Origin: Alphaproteobacteria bacterium
GTDB taxonomy: Bacteria > Pseudomonadota > Alphaproteobacteria > Puniceispirillales > Puniceispirillaceae
Assembly: GCA_009920665.1 (NCBI GenBank)
Contig: RFZL01000001.1
Location: forward strand, 1 to 64,000
Reading direction: 5' to 3'
DNA: 64,000 nt
Shown here piece by piece: positions 8,232-18,340 of the stretch. The translations under genes were made by a program, and so were the position numbers. The notes under the pieces were generated by a model, which had not been told where the DNA came from, did no database searches, and was given only the letters and a program-made list of their open reading frames with translations. Positions within the stretch are counted from its first letter, which is position 1, and each line of letters starts with the position of its first letter.

Positions 8232-11200
8232 TCACTCTTCGGCCGGGCCAAAACCACCGCCACCCGGCGTTTCGATCACGAAAACATCACCCGGTGCCAT
8301 CTGGCGAAGATCGGTCGCCGTCAGCTCTTCAATACTGCCATCGGTGCGTTCGACCCAGTTGCGGCCGACAGCCCCATCATCCCCGCCGGCCATGCCATAG
8401 GGCGGCACAATGCGGTGGTTGGCGAGAATGACCGCCTCCATCGATTCAAGGAAACGGGTGCGCCGTCGCACCCCATTGCCGCCACGATGCCGGCCGGCAC
8501 CACCCGACCCGGTGCGGATCTCGAAACTCTCCAGCAACACCGGATAGCGCCATTCCAATATCTCCGGATCGGTCAGGCGGCTGTTCGTCATATGCGTATG
8601 GACAGCGTCGCACCCGTCGAAATCCGGTCCGGCGCCCGACCCGCCGCACAGCGTCTCGTAATACTGGTAGGTGTTATTGCCATAGATGAAATTGTTCATC
8701 GTGCCCTGCGCCGCCGCCATCACGCCGAGCGCGCCATAGAGCGTGTCGGTAACGATTTGCGAGGTTTCGACATTGCCGGCGATCACCGCCGCCGGATATT
8801 GCGCCTGCAGCATGCAATCCTCGGGAAGGATGATGGTGATCGGTTTCAGGCAGCCTTCATTCATCGGAATGTCGTCATCGACAAGCGTCCGGAAAACATA
8901 GAGAACAGCCGCCCGGCATACCGCGGCCGGCGCGTTGAAGTTATTCGCGCCCTGCGGGCTGGTGCCGGTGAAATCAACCGTTGCTGCGCGGTTCTCGTGG
9001 TCGATGCTGATCTTCACCTTCACATGCTGGCCATTATCCATCGGATAGGTGAATTCACCATCTCTGAGAACGTCGATCACCCGCCGCACCGATTCCTCGG
9101 CGTTGTTCTGGACGTGGGTCATATAGGCAAGAACCGTATCGAGGCCGAACTGCGCGACCATCTTCTGAAGTTCCTGGACGCCCTTTTCGTTTGCGGCAAG
9201 CTGCGCCCGCAGATCGGCGATATTCTGTTCGACATTGCGGGCCGGATACAGCGCGCCCTCAAGCACCTCGATCATCTCCGCCTCGCGATAGATGCCCTGG
9301 TCGACAAGCTTGAAATTATCGATCAGAACGCCTTCCTCGTCGATATGCGCCGAATCAGGCGGCGCCGATCCCGGCGTCTTGCCGCCGACATCCGGATGGT
9401 GCCCGCGGCAGGCGACAAAAAACAGGATCCCGTCATTCTCGAACACCGGCGTGATGATAGTGATATCGGGAAGATGCGTGCCGCCATTATAGGGGTTGTT
9501 CAGCACATAGGCATCGCCCGGTCTGATGCTGCCCTCATTGTCGCGAAGCACCGCCCGTACCGATTCCCCCATCGAGCCGAGATGTACCGGCATATGCGGG
9601 GCGTTGGCGATCAGCGAACCGGTGGAATCGAAGATGGCACAGGAGAAATCAAGCCGCTCCTTCACATTGACCGAAAGCGCCGTGTTCTGGAGCGTGTAGC
9701 CCATCTGCTCGGCGATCGACATGAACAGGTTGTTGAACACTTCAAGCATCACCGGATCGCAGTCGGTGCCGATGGCGACCCGTTCTGGCCGCGCCACCAC
9801 GCGGCGCAGCACCAGATTGCCGATTTCCGTCATCTCGGCCTGCCAGCCGGGCTCGACAATCGTCGTTGCCGTCGCCTCGATAATCAGCGCCGGCCCGTCA
9901 ACCTTGCCACCAGCCGGGATCGCGTCACGGTAATGGACCGGTGCGGTGACCGGCTGACCGCCCATATAGGCATCAACCATTATCTGTGCGCCGCCCGCAT
10001 CGGTCTTCGCGATATGCGGCGCTGTTTCCACATCGAAGGTCAGGCCGATCGTCTCTACCGAGAGGGTCGCGGCGATCACCTTTTTGCCTGGCATCAGAAA
10101 GCCGAAACGTGACCTGTAGGCACGTTCATAGGCAGCTTCCATTTCGTCAACCGCACCATAGGGCACCTCGAGCGCGGTGTCCGACCCGTCATAGCGAAGA
10201 TGCACATAGCGCCGTGTCTCGGTGCGGTCGGCGGCGATCCCCTGACCGGCCACCTCGGCCTTGGAAATGGCGGCGAGTTCGTCAAGCTCGCGCACGAGCC
10301 GCGGCACCAGCGCGTCGGTCAGTGGTGCCTCGATGGTCCGCTCACGAAGTGCCCGTACATCGGCAAGCCCCATGCCATAGGCCGACAGCACACCGGCAAA
10401 GGGATGCACAAGAACCGTATTCATGCCAAGCACATCGGCGATCAGGCAGGCATGCTGGCCACCAGCACCGCCAAAACATTGCAGCGCGTAGTTGGTGACA
10501 TCATAGCCGCGCTGTACGGAGATCTTCTTGATCGCATTAGCCATGTTCTCGACCGCGATCCGCAGGAACCCGTCGGCAAGCTCCTCGGGCGTGCGGCGAA
10601 TGCCGGTCGCCACCTCGACCTCATCGGCCATCGCGGCGAATTTCGTGCGCACCGCCGCGGCATCCAGCGGCGCGTCCTGATCCGGACCAAAGACATGTGG
10701 GAAGAAGTCAGGCTGCAGCTTGCCAAGCAGGCGCTTTCCGGCCCGACACGGAACCGCGCGCCGTCAAACTGGCAGAGCGACCCGCCGCCCGCCGCCACCG
10801 TATGGATCAGCAGCATTGGCGCCTGCATCCGCACGCCGGCGACAACGGTCTCGAAGACACGTTCATAGGCGTTTTCGTAATGCGCGACATCGGTCGAGGT
10901 GCCACCCATGTCAAAGGTGATGACCTTGTCGAAGCCGGCCTGCTCGGCGGTACGCACCGCACCGACGATGCCACCTGCCGGCCCTGACAGGATGGCGTCC
11001 TTGCCCTGGAACAGGCTGGCCCCCTTCAGTCCGCCATTCGACTGCATGAATTGCAGGTTCACACCGCCAAGAGCACCGGCAATGCGATCGATATAGCGGC
11101 GCAGGATCGGTGACAGATAGGCATCCGCCACGGTGGTGTCGCCGCGCCCGACAAATTTGATCATCGGGCTGGTGCCATGGCTTGTCGAAATCTGGGTGAA

Positions 11201-11791
11201 GCCGATCTCGCCAGCCAGTTCGGCAATCCGCAATTCATGATCGGGAACACGATAGGCATGCATCAGCACGATGGCGATCGACCTGATACCGTCATCAAAG
11301 GCCGCCTGCAGGCGCGGACGCAAATCATCAAGGTCAAGCGGTGTCAGAACGCGGTCACCGGCGTCGATACGCTCGCGCACCTCCTCGACCCGCTCATACA
11401 GCATCTCGGGAAGCGTGATCTGCATGTCGAACAAACGCGGGCGCGCCTGATAGGCAATCCGCAACTGGTCGCGGAACCCCTCGGTCACGACAAGCAGGGT
11501 CCGGTCTCCCTTGCGCTCCAGCAGCGCGTTGGTGGCCACCGTGGTGCCCATCTTGACCGCATCGATGGCGGACTCGGGAATTGGTGCGCCATCGGACAAT
11601 GCCAGCAGATCGCGGATACCCTGCAGCGCCGCATCCTGATAGGCCTCGGGATTTTCCGACAAAAGCTTGTGCGTATGGAGCGTGCCGTCAGGCGCCCGCC
11701 CGACCACATCGGTAAAGGTGCCGCCACGGTCGATCCAGAATTGCCAGCCCGCGAGTTTGACCCCTTCAGCTTTTGCCGCTGCGCCGTCCAT
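8232..11791 (-). pseudogene. 5-oxoprolinase / hydantoinase A-B fusion, split into two ORFs by an internal deletion/frameshift at ~10727-10735
   Basis: N-terminal ORF (10442..11791) matches hydantoinase A up to FRVGPESA; C-terminal ORF (8232..10652) resumes at [14 protein letters not shown] in another frame and continues through hydantoinase B; the expected [22 protein letters not shown] block is missing. Confidence 0.85.
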
Positions 11792-11826
11792 GATATGCCT
11801 GCCTGATGATGTTGATGCTCAGAACA

Positions 11827-11864
11827 ATAACGTTGATAAAGTGTCGACAATTTGTCAACGTTAT
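11827..11864. promoter_or_regulatory. 38-bp near-perfect palindromic operator candidate in divergent promoter
   Basis: ATAACGTTGATAAAGTGTC|GACAATTTGTCAACGTTAT; 17 of 19 positions per arm symmetrical. Confidence 0.75.
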
Positions 11865-11878
11865 TTGAAGCGAGAAGC

Positions 11879-12502
11879 ATGTCTCTTGAACTGTTCCTTC
11901 CCTTCCTTCTCGCCACGGCCATCCTGCTGGCGACGCCGGGGCCAACAATCCTGCTTGTGCTGTCATACGCGCTGGCGCAGGGGCGCGGAGTCGCCCTGGC
12001 GGTGGTGGCCGGGGTAATGCTTGGCGATCTGCTGGCAATGACGGCGACGCTGTTGGGGCTGGGCGTGATCCTCGCGACCTCGGCGCTGCTGTTCACCGTG
12101 ATGAAATGGGCCGGCGCGATCTATCTGGCATGGATGGGGTGGCAGATGATCCGATCCGCCAGCACGGCATCAGTAAATCTCGCCGAGATTTCGTCGCGTT
12201 CACATATGGCGGCGTTCCGCGACAGCGCGCTTGTCACCCTTCTCAACCCTAAATCAATCGGCTTCTTCATCGCCTTCGTGCCGCAATTCATCGATACAGG
12301 CGCGCCGGCCGGCCCGCAATTCGCGGTGATGATCGCCACCTTTGTCGGGCTTGGCGGGGCGAACGCGCTGGCCTATGCGCTGCTGGCCGGACATCTTCGC
12401 CGGCATGTCACAAGCCCAGGTCTCGTTGCCTGGCTGCGCCGGTGCGGCGGCGGTGTTCTCATTGCCATGGCGGCGTTCACCGCCACCCTGCGCCGGGTCT
12501 AG
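11879..12502 (+). CDS. LysE/RhtB family amino-acid exporter
   Basis: MSLELFLPFLLATAILLATPGPTILLVLSYALAQGRGVAL typical LysE N-terminus. Confidence 0.92.
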   Translation: MSLELFLPFLLATAILLATPGPTILLVLSYALAQGRGVALAVVAGVMLGDLLAMTATLLGLGVILATSALLFTVMKWAGAIYLAWMGWQMIRSASTASVNLAEISSRSHMAAFRDSALVTLLNPKSIGFFIAFVPQFIDTGAPAGPQFAVMIATFVGLGGANALAYALLAGHLRRHVTSPGLVAWLRRCGGGVLIAMAAFTATLRRV

Positions 12503-13056
12503 CCACGCAGGTCATCCCGGCTGTTGAGGAGATCGAGAAACAGCGCAGCGCCTTTGGCCACATTGGCGCGCCAGTTCGCGGTGGCGTTCTCGTTGGCAAG
12601 GTCGGTGACGAATTTATGGCATTCGAAGGGGATTCCCGCGCGATGGCAGGCCTTTGCAAGCGCGTAGGCCTCCATATCGACGATGTCGCTTGGCACCTCT
12701 GGCGGGCTGGTGACGAAATTGTCGCCAGTGCTGAGGCGGACGCCCTTACCGCCGAGGTTGATTTCACCGGCAACCGGCCCGTCCTCGAACGGGGTTGCGC
12801 CGAGTGGCGCCAGTGGCCGTGCGTCCATGTCGCGCTGAACGATACGCGCCACCCGCACCAGCTGGCCTGCCAAGGCCGGCACAAGGCTGCCAGCGGTCCC
12901 GTAATTGATCACCCGCCGGCAGTCAGGCCGCGCCAGAACGCCCGCAACCGCCAGCGCGGCATTGACCTTGCCAATCCCGCAACAGGTTACCCGTGTCCCG
13001 TCGGGCAGTGCGATATCGGCAAGTTCAATCTCAAGCGCAACAATCAGGTCAATCAT
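12499..13056 (-). CDS. Nucleosidase / purine phosphorylase-family protein (MTA/SAH nucleosidase-like)
   Basis: GIGKVNAALAV, INYGTAGSL, IVDMEAYALAKAC motifs. Confidence 0.82.
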   Translation of the reverse strand: MIDLIVALEIELADIALPDGTRVTCCGIGKVNAALAVAGVLARPDCRRVINYGTAGSLVPALAGQLVRVARIVQRDMDARPLAPLGATPFEDGPVAGEINLGGKGVRLSTGDNFVTSPPEVPSDIVDMEAYALAKACHRAGIPFECHKFVTDLANENATANWRANVAKGAALFLDLLNSRDDLRG

Positions 13057-13210
13057 GCCACTTCCCGTAAATCCTGTGGAGCGAGTCCGACATCATCGCG
13101 TCATGTCCTGCCTATTTCAACAAAACATGCCTCTACCGGTCCACCGTGCCAGACGCTCCCTTCGAACAGCCGGTTAACAGCCTTACCGTCCTCCGGGAAA
13201 GGGGAATGCG

Positions 13211-13453
13211 ATGATCAATCTGATGGCGCTGGCACGGTTCGAGCAGCAGTTGAAATGGATCGCGCTCGGCCTCGGCATTCTCAGCACCATCGCCATCATC
13301 CGCGACTGGTACCCGTGGACGATGTTCATCGGCCTGCCCTTCTGCCTGATCTGGGCCTATTGCGCGTGGCTGCACAATGAACGCCAGCTGAAATGGATCA
13401 ATCTGATTTTCCTGGTTCTCTATGGGTATGGAATCATTGACTATTGTCTGTAA
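13211..13453 (+). CDS. Small integral membrane protein of unknown function
   Basis: 80 aa, three hydrophobic segments, SD-like GAAAGGGGAATG upstream. Confidence 0.7.
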   Translation: MINLMALARFEQQLKWIALGLGILSTIAIIRDWYPWTMFIGLPFCLIWAYCAWLHNERQLKWINLIFLVLYGYGIIDYCL

Positions 13454-13577
13454 GGCCAGACCGACCGACCATTGAAACCGGCCCCTCACGGGGACGTGAA
13501 TGGACCTGATGCCATCTTGCCTGCATTCTGGCCTCGCCTTGATTGAAGGTCCGCCTTAACCGGGAACTATTGTCACG

Positions 13578-13901
13578 ATGCTCGTCGGAACATCTTCATC
13601 ACTGTTCCTGATGCCGGTTTTCTGGTTTGTTATCGGGGTGCTGTTTCTGGGGCTTGAGCTCATCAACAGGCGCATGGTCTATTTCCTGCCGGGATGCGTT
13701 GCGGCTCTCTCTATCGCCCTGCTGATAGGCCTTCACCCCATGCTTTCGACCTTTTTGCCACAGCCGCCGTCATCAGCCGGGGCAGCCTTGCTGTTCTGGG
13801 TCGGGTTGAGTTGTGGCTGCAGCACGTTGTTCGCTTTATTGCGCCCGCGGATCCGGCGGCGCGGCCGACGCCGCAGGCAACGTCAGCTATTTAGCAGCTG
13901 A
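13578..13901 (+). CDS. NfeD-like small membrane protein
   Basis: MPVFWFVIGVLFLGLELI..., NfeD-like TM arrangement followed by basic tail. Confidence 0.6.
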   Translation: MLVGTSSSLFLMPVFWFVIGVLFLGLELINRRMVYFLPGCVAALSIALLIGLHPMLSTFLPQPPSSAGAALLFWVGLSCGCSTLFALLRPRIRRRGRRRRQRQLFSS

Positions 13902-13925
13902 GATAAATGGTGATGCCAACGTGGC

Positions 13926-14378
13926 TCAAAAGGTCAGTGGCTTGCGAAAATAAACCCGTTCAAAGCCGTTCTCGACGCCGCGTCCCGTCTCCACAAAACC
14001 GAGCCGTTCATACCACCCGATATTCCGCACCATCTTCACATTGGTGTAGAGCTGGTAGCTGTCGGTGCGGCCAAACAGATACGTCTCGACATGGGCGATG
14101 AGGCCGGTTCCGATTCCCCGGCCGCCGCTGGCCGTTGCCACCGCAATATTCTCCAGCCAGAACCCGTCCGTCTTTTCGATGAGGACGGCATAGCCGACAA
14201 CATGATTTCTCGGCTGTATCATCGCGACAAAAATGACGTCGCTTTGCAGATGATGATCAAAATCGGCAAGCATCGGCGCCGGTTTGCGGCTAATCACCTC
14301 GAGATATTGCGCATAGGCATCGGTTGCAATCGCGCGTAATGCCGAAACATCCCTTTCTGTGGCCTGCCTGATATGCAA
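13926..14378 (-). CDS. GNAT family N-acetyltransferase
   Basis: IRQATERDVSALRAIA...ENIAVATASGGRGIGTGLIAHVE acetyl-CoA binding motif. Confidence 0.92.
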   Translation of the reverse strand: MHIRQATERDVSALRAIATDAYAQYLEVISRKPAPMLADFDHHLQSDVIFVAMIQPRNHVVGYAVLIEKTDGFWLENIAVATASGGRGIGTGLIAHVETYLFGRTDSYQLYTNVKMVRNIGWYERLGFVETGRGVENGFERVYFRKPLTF

Positions 14379-14422
14379 ATGCGGCGCTCCTTCTTCAGTC
14401 CAGAAAAGGATAGCCGCATTAA

Positions 14423-14454
14423 CAAAAAAGGGGCTGCCGGTGAAAGCAGCCCCT
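14423..14454 (-). terminator. Rho-independent terminator of rplM-rpsI
   Basis: Reverse strand GGGGCTGC-TTTCACCG-GCAGCCCCTTTTTTGTT. Confidence 0.88.
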
Positions 14455-14477
14455 CCTCGATATTCTGTGGATCGTGT

Positions 14478-14987
14478 TTATCGCTTCGAGAACTGGAAGC
14501 TCTTCCGGGCTTTTGCCTTGCCATACTTCTTCCGCTCGACGACGCGTGGATCACGGGTCAGGAACCCACCAGCCTTCAGCGCCGGCCGCAAGCCGGGCTC
14601 GAACAGCGTCAGCGCACGGCTGATGCCATGACGGACGGCGCCAGCCTGTCCGGACAGCCCGCCGCCACGCACGGTGGCGACAACGTCGAATTCGCCAACA
14701 CGCTCGGCGGCCTCAAACGGCTGTGCCAGGATCATCTGCAACACCGGACGCGCGAAATATTCGGTCACATCCTTGCCGTTGATCTTCATCTGGCCGGTGC
14801 CGCGCTTGACCCATACACGGGCAGCGGCATCCTTGCGGCGACCCGTGGCATAGGAGCGGCCAAGATTATCGATCTTCGGCTCGACCGGCGCGGCGACGGC
14901 CTCGGCGGCCGGACCTTCGGTCAGGGTCTCGAGAGCGGCCATGCCTGCCGGCGCTTCGGTGGCTTCAACCTTTGTTTCGTCAGACAT
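14478..14987 (-). CDS. rpsI: 30S ribosomal protein S9 with ~40-aa acidic N-terminal extension
   Basis: [31 protein letters not shown]...[25 protein letters not shown]. Confidence 0.98.
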   Translation of the reverse strand: MSDETKVEATEAPAGMAALETLTEGPAAEAVAAPVEPKIDNLGRSYATGRRKDAAARVWVKRGTGQMKINGKDVTEYFARPVLQMILAQPFEAAERVGEFDVVATVRGGGLSGQAGAVRHGISRALTLFEPGLRPALKAGGFLTRDPRVVERKKYGKAKARKSFQFSKR

Positions 14988-14989
14988 GT

Positions 14990-15469
14990 CTACCTCTTGT
15001 TCTTCGCGTTCATGCCCGCAATGTCGAGCGGGGCCGGCTTCTGTGCCTCATGCGGATGCTCCGGACCGGCATAGACATGCAGGTTGCGCATCGCGTTGCG
15101 CCCAAGCGGACCGCGCGGGATCATCCGTTCGACGGCCTTTTCGACCACCCGTGCCGGGAACCGTCCGTCGAGGATCTTGTCAGCGGTGCGCGACTTGATA
15201 CCGCCCGGATAACCGGTGTGCCAGTAATAGGTCTTTTGCGTGCGCTTGTTGCCGGTCAGTTTCACCTTCTCGGCATTGATCACGATGATATGGTCACCAC
15301 AATCCATGTTGGGTGTGTAGCTCGGCTTGTGCTTGCCGCGGACGCGCATGGCGATCAGCGAGGCAAGCCGGCCCAGAACGACATCCGCCGCATCGACCAC
15401 GAACCATTGCTTTTCGATGTCCTTCGGCGTTGCCACATATGTTCTTGGCAAGGGCATGATTGTCTCCAA
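14990..15469 (-). CDS. rplM: 50S ribosomal protein L13
   Basis: [18 protein letters not shown]...MLPRGPLGR-like motif. Confidence 0.98.
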   Translation of the reverse strand: METIMPLPRTYVATPKDIEKQWFVVDAADVVLGRLASLIAMRVRGKHKPSYTPNMDCGDHIIVINAEKVKLTGNKRTQKTYYWHTGYPGGIKSRTADKILDGRFPARVVEKAVERMIPRGPLGRNAMRNLHVYAGPEHPHEAQKPAPLDIAGMNAKNKR

Positions 15470-15720
15470 AATTCACGAATTTGTCGCGGCACGGCGGGGC
15501 GCGCCGGAAACTGCCGCGGTTTATAGGCGGTAATCACACCAGGGTCAAACAGTTTATGAATTTGAAATCAAAAATAATGACATAAAAACATACAGTTAAA
15601 TTTACGGTATTATTTTACCATATATTTCTTCACCATTTCGGACCCGGCTTCACCTTTGCGCGCAAACCTTGCTCATGCTACACCACCGGCCTTAGTCATC
15701 CACATGCGCATCGAACGACC

Positions 15721-16392
15721 ATGTTCATCCTGATCGACAATTATGACAGCTTCACCTGGAATCTGTGGCATTTCCTGTCCGATCTGGGTGCCGAGGTCGA
15801 GATCATCCGCAATGACGTGGTGACAGTTGACGCGGTGCTGGCACAGCGGCCGGAGGGATTGATCCTGTCGCCCGGCCCCGGCACCCCCGAGGATGCCGGC
15901 ATTTTGATCGAACTGATCCGCGCGGCAGCAGGATCGGTGCCGGTGCTAGGTGTCTGTCTGGGGCATCAGGCGCTGGCGGTGGCCTTTGGTGGCCGGTTGT
16001 TGCGCATTGACCCGCCGGTTCACGGCAAGCTGTCGCGGGTCAGGCGTAGCCATGCCAACGCCGTGGCAACCGACATCTTCGCCGATTGCCCGCAGGATTT
16101 CCCGGTGACACGCTATCATTCGCTTGTCGTTGACGAGGATCACCTGCCGGCGGAGCTGACCGTCACCGCCCGCACCGAGGCCGGCGCCATCATGGGGCTG
16201 AGCCATGCCGAGCATCAACTGCATGGCGTCCAGTTTCATCCCGAATCCATCGCATCGGTCGCGGGCTACCGTATTCTGGCGAATTTCCTGCGGCTATGCG
16301 GCCGCAAGGTGCCGACCGGGAGCGATCTGGCGGAACTGGAGTCACAGGTACTTCGGCTCGATGAGAGATTTCCCGGCCAGATGCATCCCTGA
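15721..16392 (+). CDS. trpG: Anthranilate / aminodeoxychorismate synthase glutamine amidotransferase subunit
   Basis: MFILIDNYDSFTWNL, GVCLGHQAL, HPESI catalytic motifs. Confidence 0.92.
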   Translation: MFILIDNYDSFTWNLWHFLSDLGAEVEIIRNDVVTVDAVLAQRPEGLILSPGPGTPEDAGILIELIRAAAGSVPVLGVCLGHQALAVAFGGRLLRIDPPVHGKLSRVRRSHANAVATDIFADCPQDFPVTRYHSLVVDEDHLPAELTVTARTEAGAIMGLSHAEHQLHGVQFHPESIASVAGYRILANFLRLCGRKVPTGSDLAELESQVLRLDERFPGQMHP

Positions 16393-16420
16393 CCAAAGCG
16401 TATCCCTGATCAGTTGGCCA

Positions 16421-16867
16421 CTATCCGTTCGGGACCGGCCGCCGGCCGGTGACCCGTACATAGACACCGTCAGGATCGAACATCCGGAAATCGGTCCGCC
16501 CCCATGGCTGGTCGCGCAGCGGGTCGGTAACGGAATGCCCGCTTTGCCGCGCCAGATCATATGCCGCAACGATGTCCGGCACCTCGAAACACAGCTCCAC
16601 GGCACAGGCCGCCGGCATACCGACACAGCCGCGTCGCCGTTGGGCCGCCGGCATGTGGTCGTGCGACACAAGGTGAAGTTTCGCCTCGCCGCGTTCCATG
16701 ACGATGAAGGCCGGGGTTTCCTGCGTCACGGCAAGGCCGATGGCATTGGCATAGAAGGCGCGTGACCGGCCCAGATCCTGAGCGAAGATTTCAAAGAAGA
16801 ACCTCATATTGCTGTCCCGGTGGCGCTTCTGGCCTGCTTGTATGGTACCACACCGCCATTGAACCAA
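16421..16867 (-). CDS. VOC superfamily (glyoxalase/bleomycin-resistance-like) protein; start probably near 16807
   Basis: MRFFFEIFAQDLGRSRAFYANAIGLAV...DPLRDQPWGRTDFRMFDPDG. Confidence 0.85.
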   Translation of the reverse strand: MVQWRCGTIQAGQKRHRDSNMRFFFEIFAQDLGRSRAFYANAIGLAVTQETPAFIVMERGEAKLHLVSHDHMPAAQRRRGCVGMPAACAVELCFEVPDIVAAYDLARQSGHSVTDPLRDQPWGRTDFRMFDPDGVYVRVTGRRPVPNG

Positions 16868-16903
16868 AAGAGAGGCCGCGGAGGGGAGGCATTCTCCGCG
16901 GCC
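16865..16903 (-). terminator. Intrinsic terminator downstream of metY
   Basis: Reverse strand GGCCGCGGAG-N10-CTCCGCGGCC followed by TCTCTTTTGG. Confidence 0.65.
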
Positions 16904-16979
16904 CCTACCCCTGAATTCAGGGGATTTTCAGGACGCTCCCGCTTGGGAAAAGAGTCTGGGGGCACCCCGTTCGAAAGAC

Positions 16980-18332
16980 CTATTCGGCCGCCTGCATCAC
17001 ACCACCTGTGGCCGCATCAAGGGCCTGCGAAAGATCGGCCAGGATGTCGTCGATATGCTCGATCCCCACCGACAGCCGCACATAGCCGGGCGTAACGCCG
17101 GTATCGCGCTGATCCGCCTCGTTCAATTGCGAGTGCGTTGTCGATGCCGGATGGATGGCAAGCGAGCGCGCATCACCAATATTCGCGACGTGATAGAAAA
17201 GCTTCAGCGAATCGATGAAGGCACGACCGGCCGTATAACCATCCTTCAACTCGAACCCGACCAGCCCACCATAGCCGCCACGAAGATAGGCATGGGCTCG
17301 CCGCGCCGCGACACCGGTCTGAAGTTGCGGGTAGTTGACCCGTGCCACCGCCGGATGATTGTCCAGAAATTCAGCGACTTTCGAAGCATTCGCCACATGT
17401 TCCCTGATCCGCAGCGGCAGCGTTTCCAGACCCTGGATCAACTGGAACGCATTGGCCGGGCTGAGCGCCCCACCAAGATCGCGAAGCAGCGTCACCCGTG
17501 CCTTCAGTATAAAGGCAACCGGCCCGAGCGGGGCTGCCGCCTCGGCCCAGATCGCCCCGTGATAGGAGGGGTCGGGCGTGTTCAGCGCCGGCTGCTGGTC
17601 CGGATGCGCCGCCCAGTCGAAATTGCCACCATCGATGATCACGCCACCAATCGAGGTGCCATGTCCGCCGATATATTTCGTCAGCGAATGCACGACAACC
17701 GCCGCGCCATGCTCGAACGGGCGGGTCAGAAGCGGCGCCGCAGTATTGTCGACAATCAGCGGAATGCCAAGGGCCCGGCCTATTTCCGCCACCTCGCCGA
17801 TCGGAAACACTTCCAGCTTCGGGTTCGGCAAGGTCTCGGCATAATAGGCGCGGGTGCGCTCGTCGCTTGCCTCGGCGAAATTCTCCGGCCGTGACGGGTC
17901 GACAAAGCGCACCTCGATCCCCTGCTGGCGAAGCGTGTTCCGGAACAGGTTCCAGGTGCCGCCATACAGATCGGTCGAGCTGACAATGTTGTCGCCAGCG
18001 ACCGCAAGGTTCTGGATGGCATAGGCCGAGGCCGTCTGCCCGGACGCCACGGCAAGCGCAGCAACGCCGCCCTCGATGGCGGCCAGACGCTGTTCCAGCA
18101 CATCCGTCGTCGGATTCATGATGCGGGTATAGATGTTGCCAAGTTCGCTCAGGCTGAACAGGTTCGCCGCATGCTCGGTTGATCCGAACTGATATGACGT
18201 CGTCTGGTAGATGGGCACCGCGACGGCGTTGGTGGCCGGGTCGGCGCGATAGCCCGCATGAAGGGCAAGGGTGGCCGGGTGGTTGGATAGAGGGTGGTTG
18301 GATAGAGGGTGGTTGGACACAAGATCGGACAT
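16980..18332 (-). CDS. metY: O-acetylhomoserine (thiol)-lyase / O-acetylhomoserine aminocarboxypropyltransferase
   Basis: PLP-dependent Cys/Met metabolism enzyme: YQTTSYQFGSTEHAANLF, SLTKYIGGHGTSIGGVI; start MSDLVSNHP at 18332 placed by SD/aptamer. Confidence 0.93.
   Translation of the reverse strand: MSDLVSNHPLSNHPLSNHPATLALHAGYRADPATNAVAVPIYQTTSYQFGSTEHAANLFSLSELGNIYTRIMNPTTDVLEQRLAAIEGGVAALAVASGQTASAYAIQNLAVAGDNIVSSTDLYGGTWNLFRNTLRQQGIEVRFVDPSRPENFAEASDERTRAYYAETLPNPKLEVFPIGEVAEIGRALGIPLIVDNTAAPLLTRPFEHGAAVVVHSLTKYIGGHGTSIGGVIIDGGNFDWAAHPDQQPALNTPDPSYHGAIWAEAAAPLGPVAFILKARVTLLRDLGGALSPANAFQLIQGLETLPLRIREHVANASKVAEFLDNHPAVARVNYPQLQTGVAARRAHAYLRGGYGGLVGFELKDGYTAGRAFIDSLKLFYHVANIGDARSLAIHPASTTHSQLNEADQRDTGVTPGYVRLSVGIEHIDDILADLSQALDAATGGVMQAAE
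18277..18321. repeat. 15-bp tandem repeat (3 units) inside metY 5' coding region
   Basis: gggtggttggataga x2 + gggtggttggacaca, encoding (SNHPL)n at the N-terminus. Confidence 0.95.
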
Positions 18333-18340
18333 TGTCAGTC

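Noticed and set aside
8001-10112. 703-aa plus-strand ORF antisense to the 5-oxoprolinase
   Set aside because: Composition is His/Arg-rich and typical of shadow ORFs opposite GC-rich genes; the minus strand encodes clear hydantoinase B motifs.
15540-15720. AT-rich 180-bp stretch as a possible foreign insert
   Set aside because: It lies between divergent rplM and trpG, where an AT-rich double promoter region is expected.
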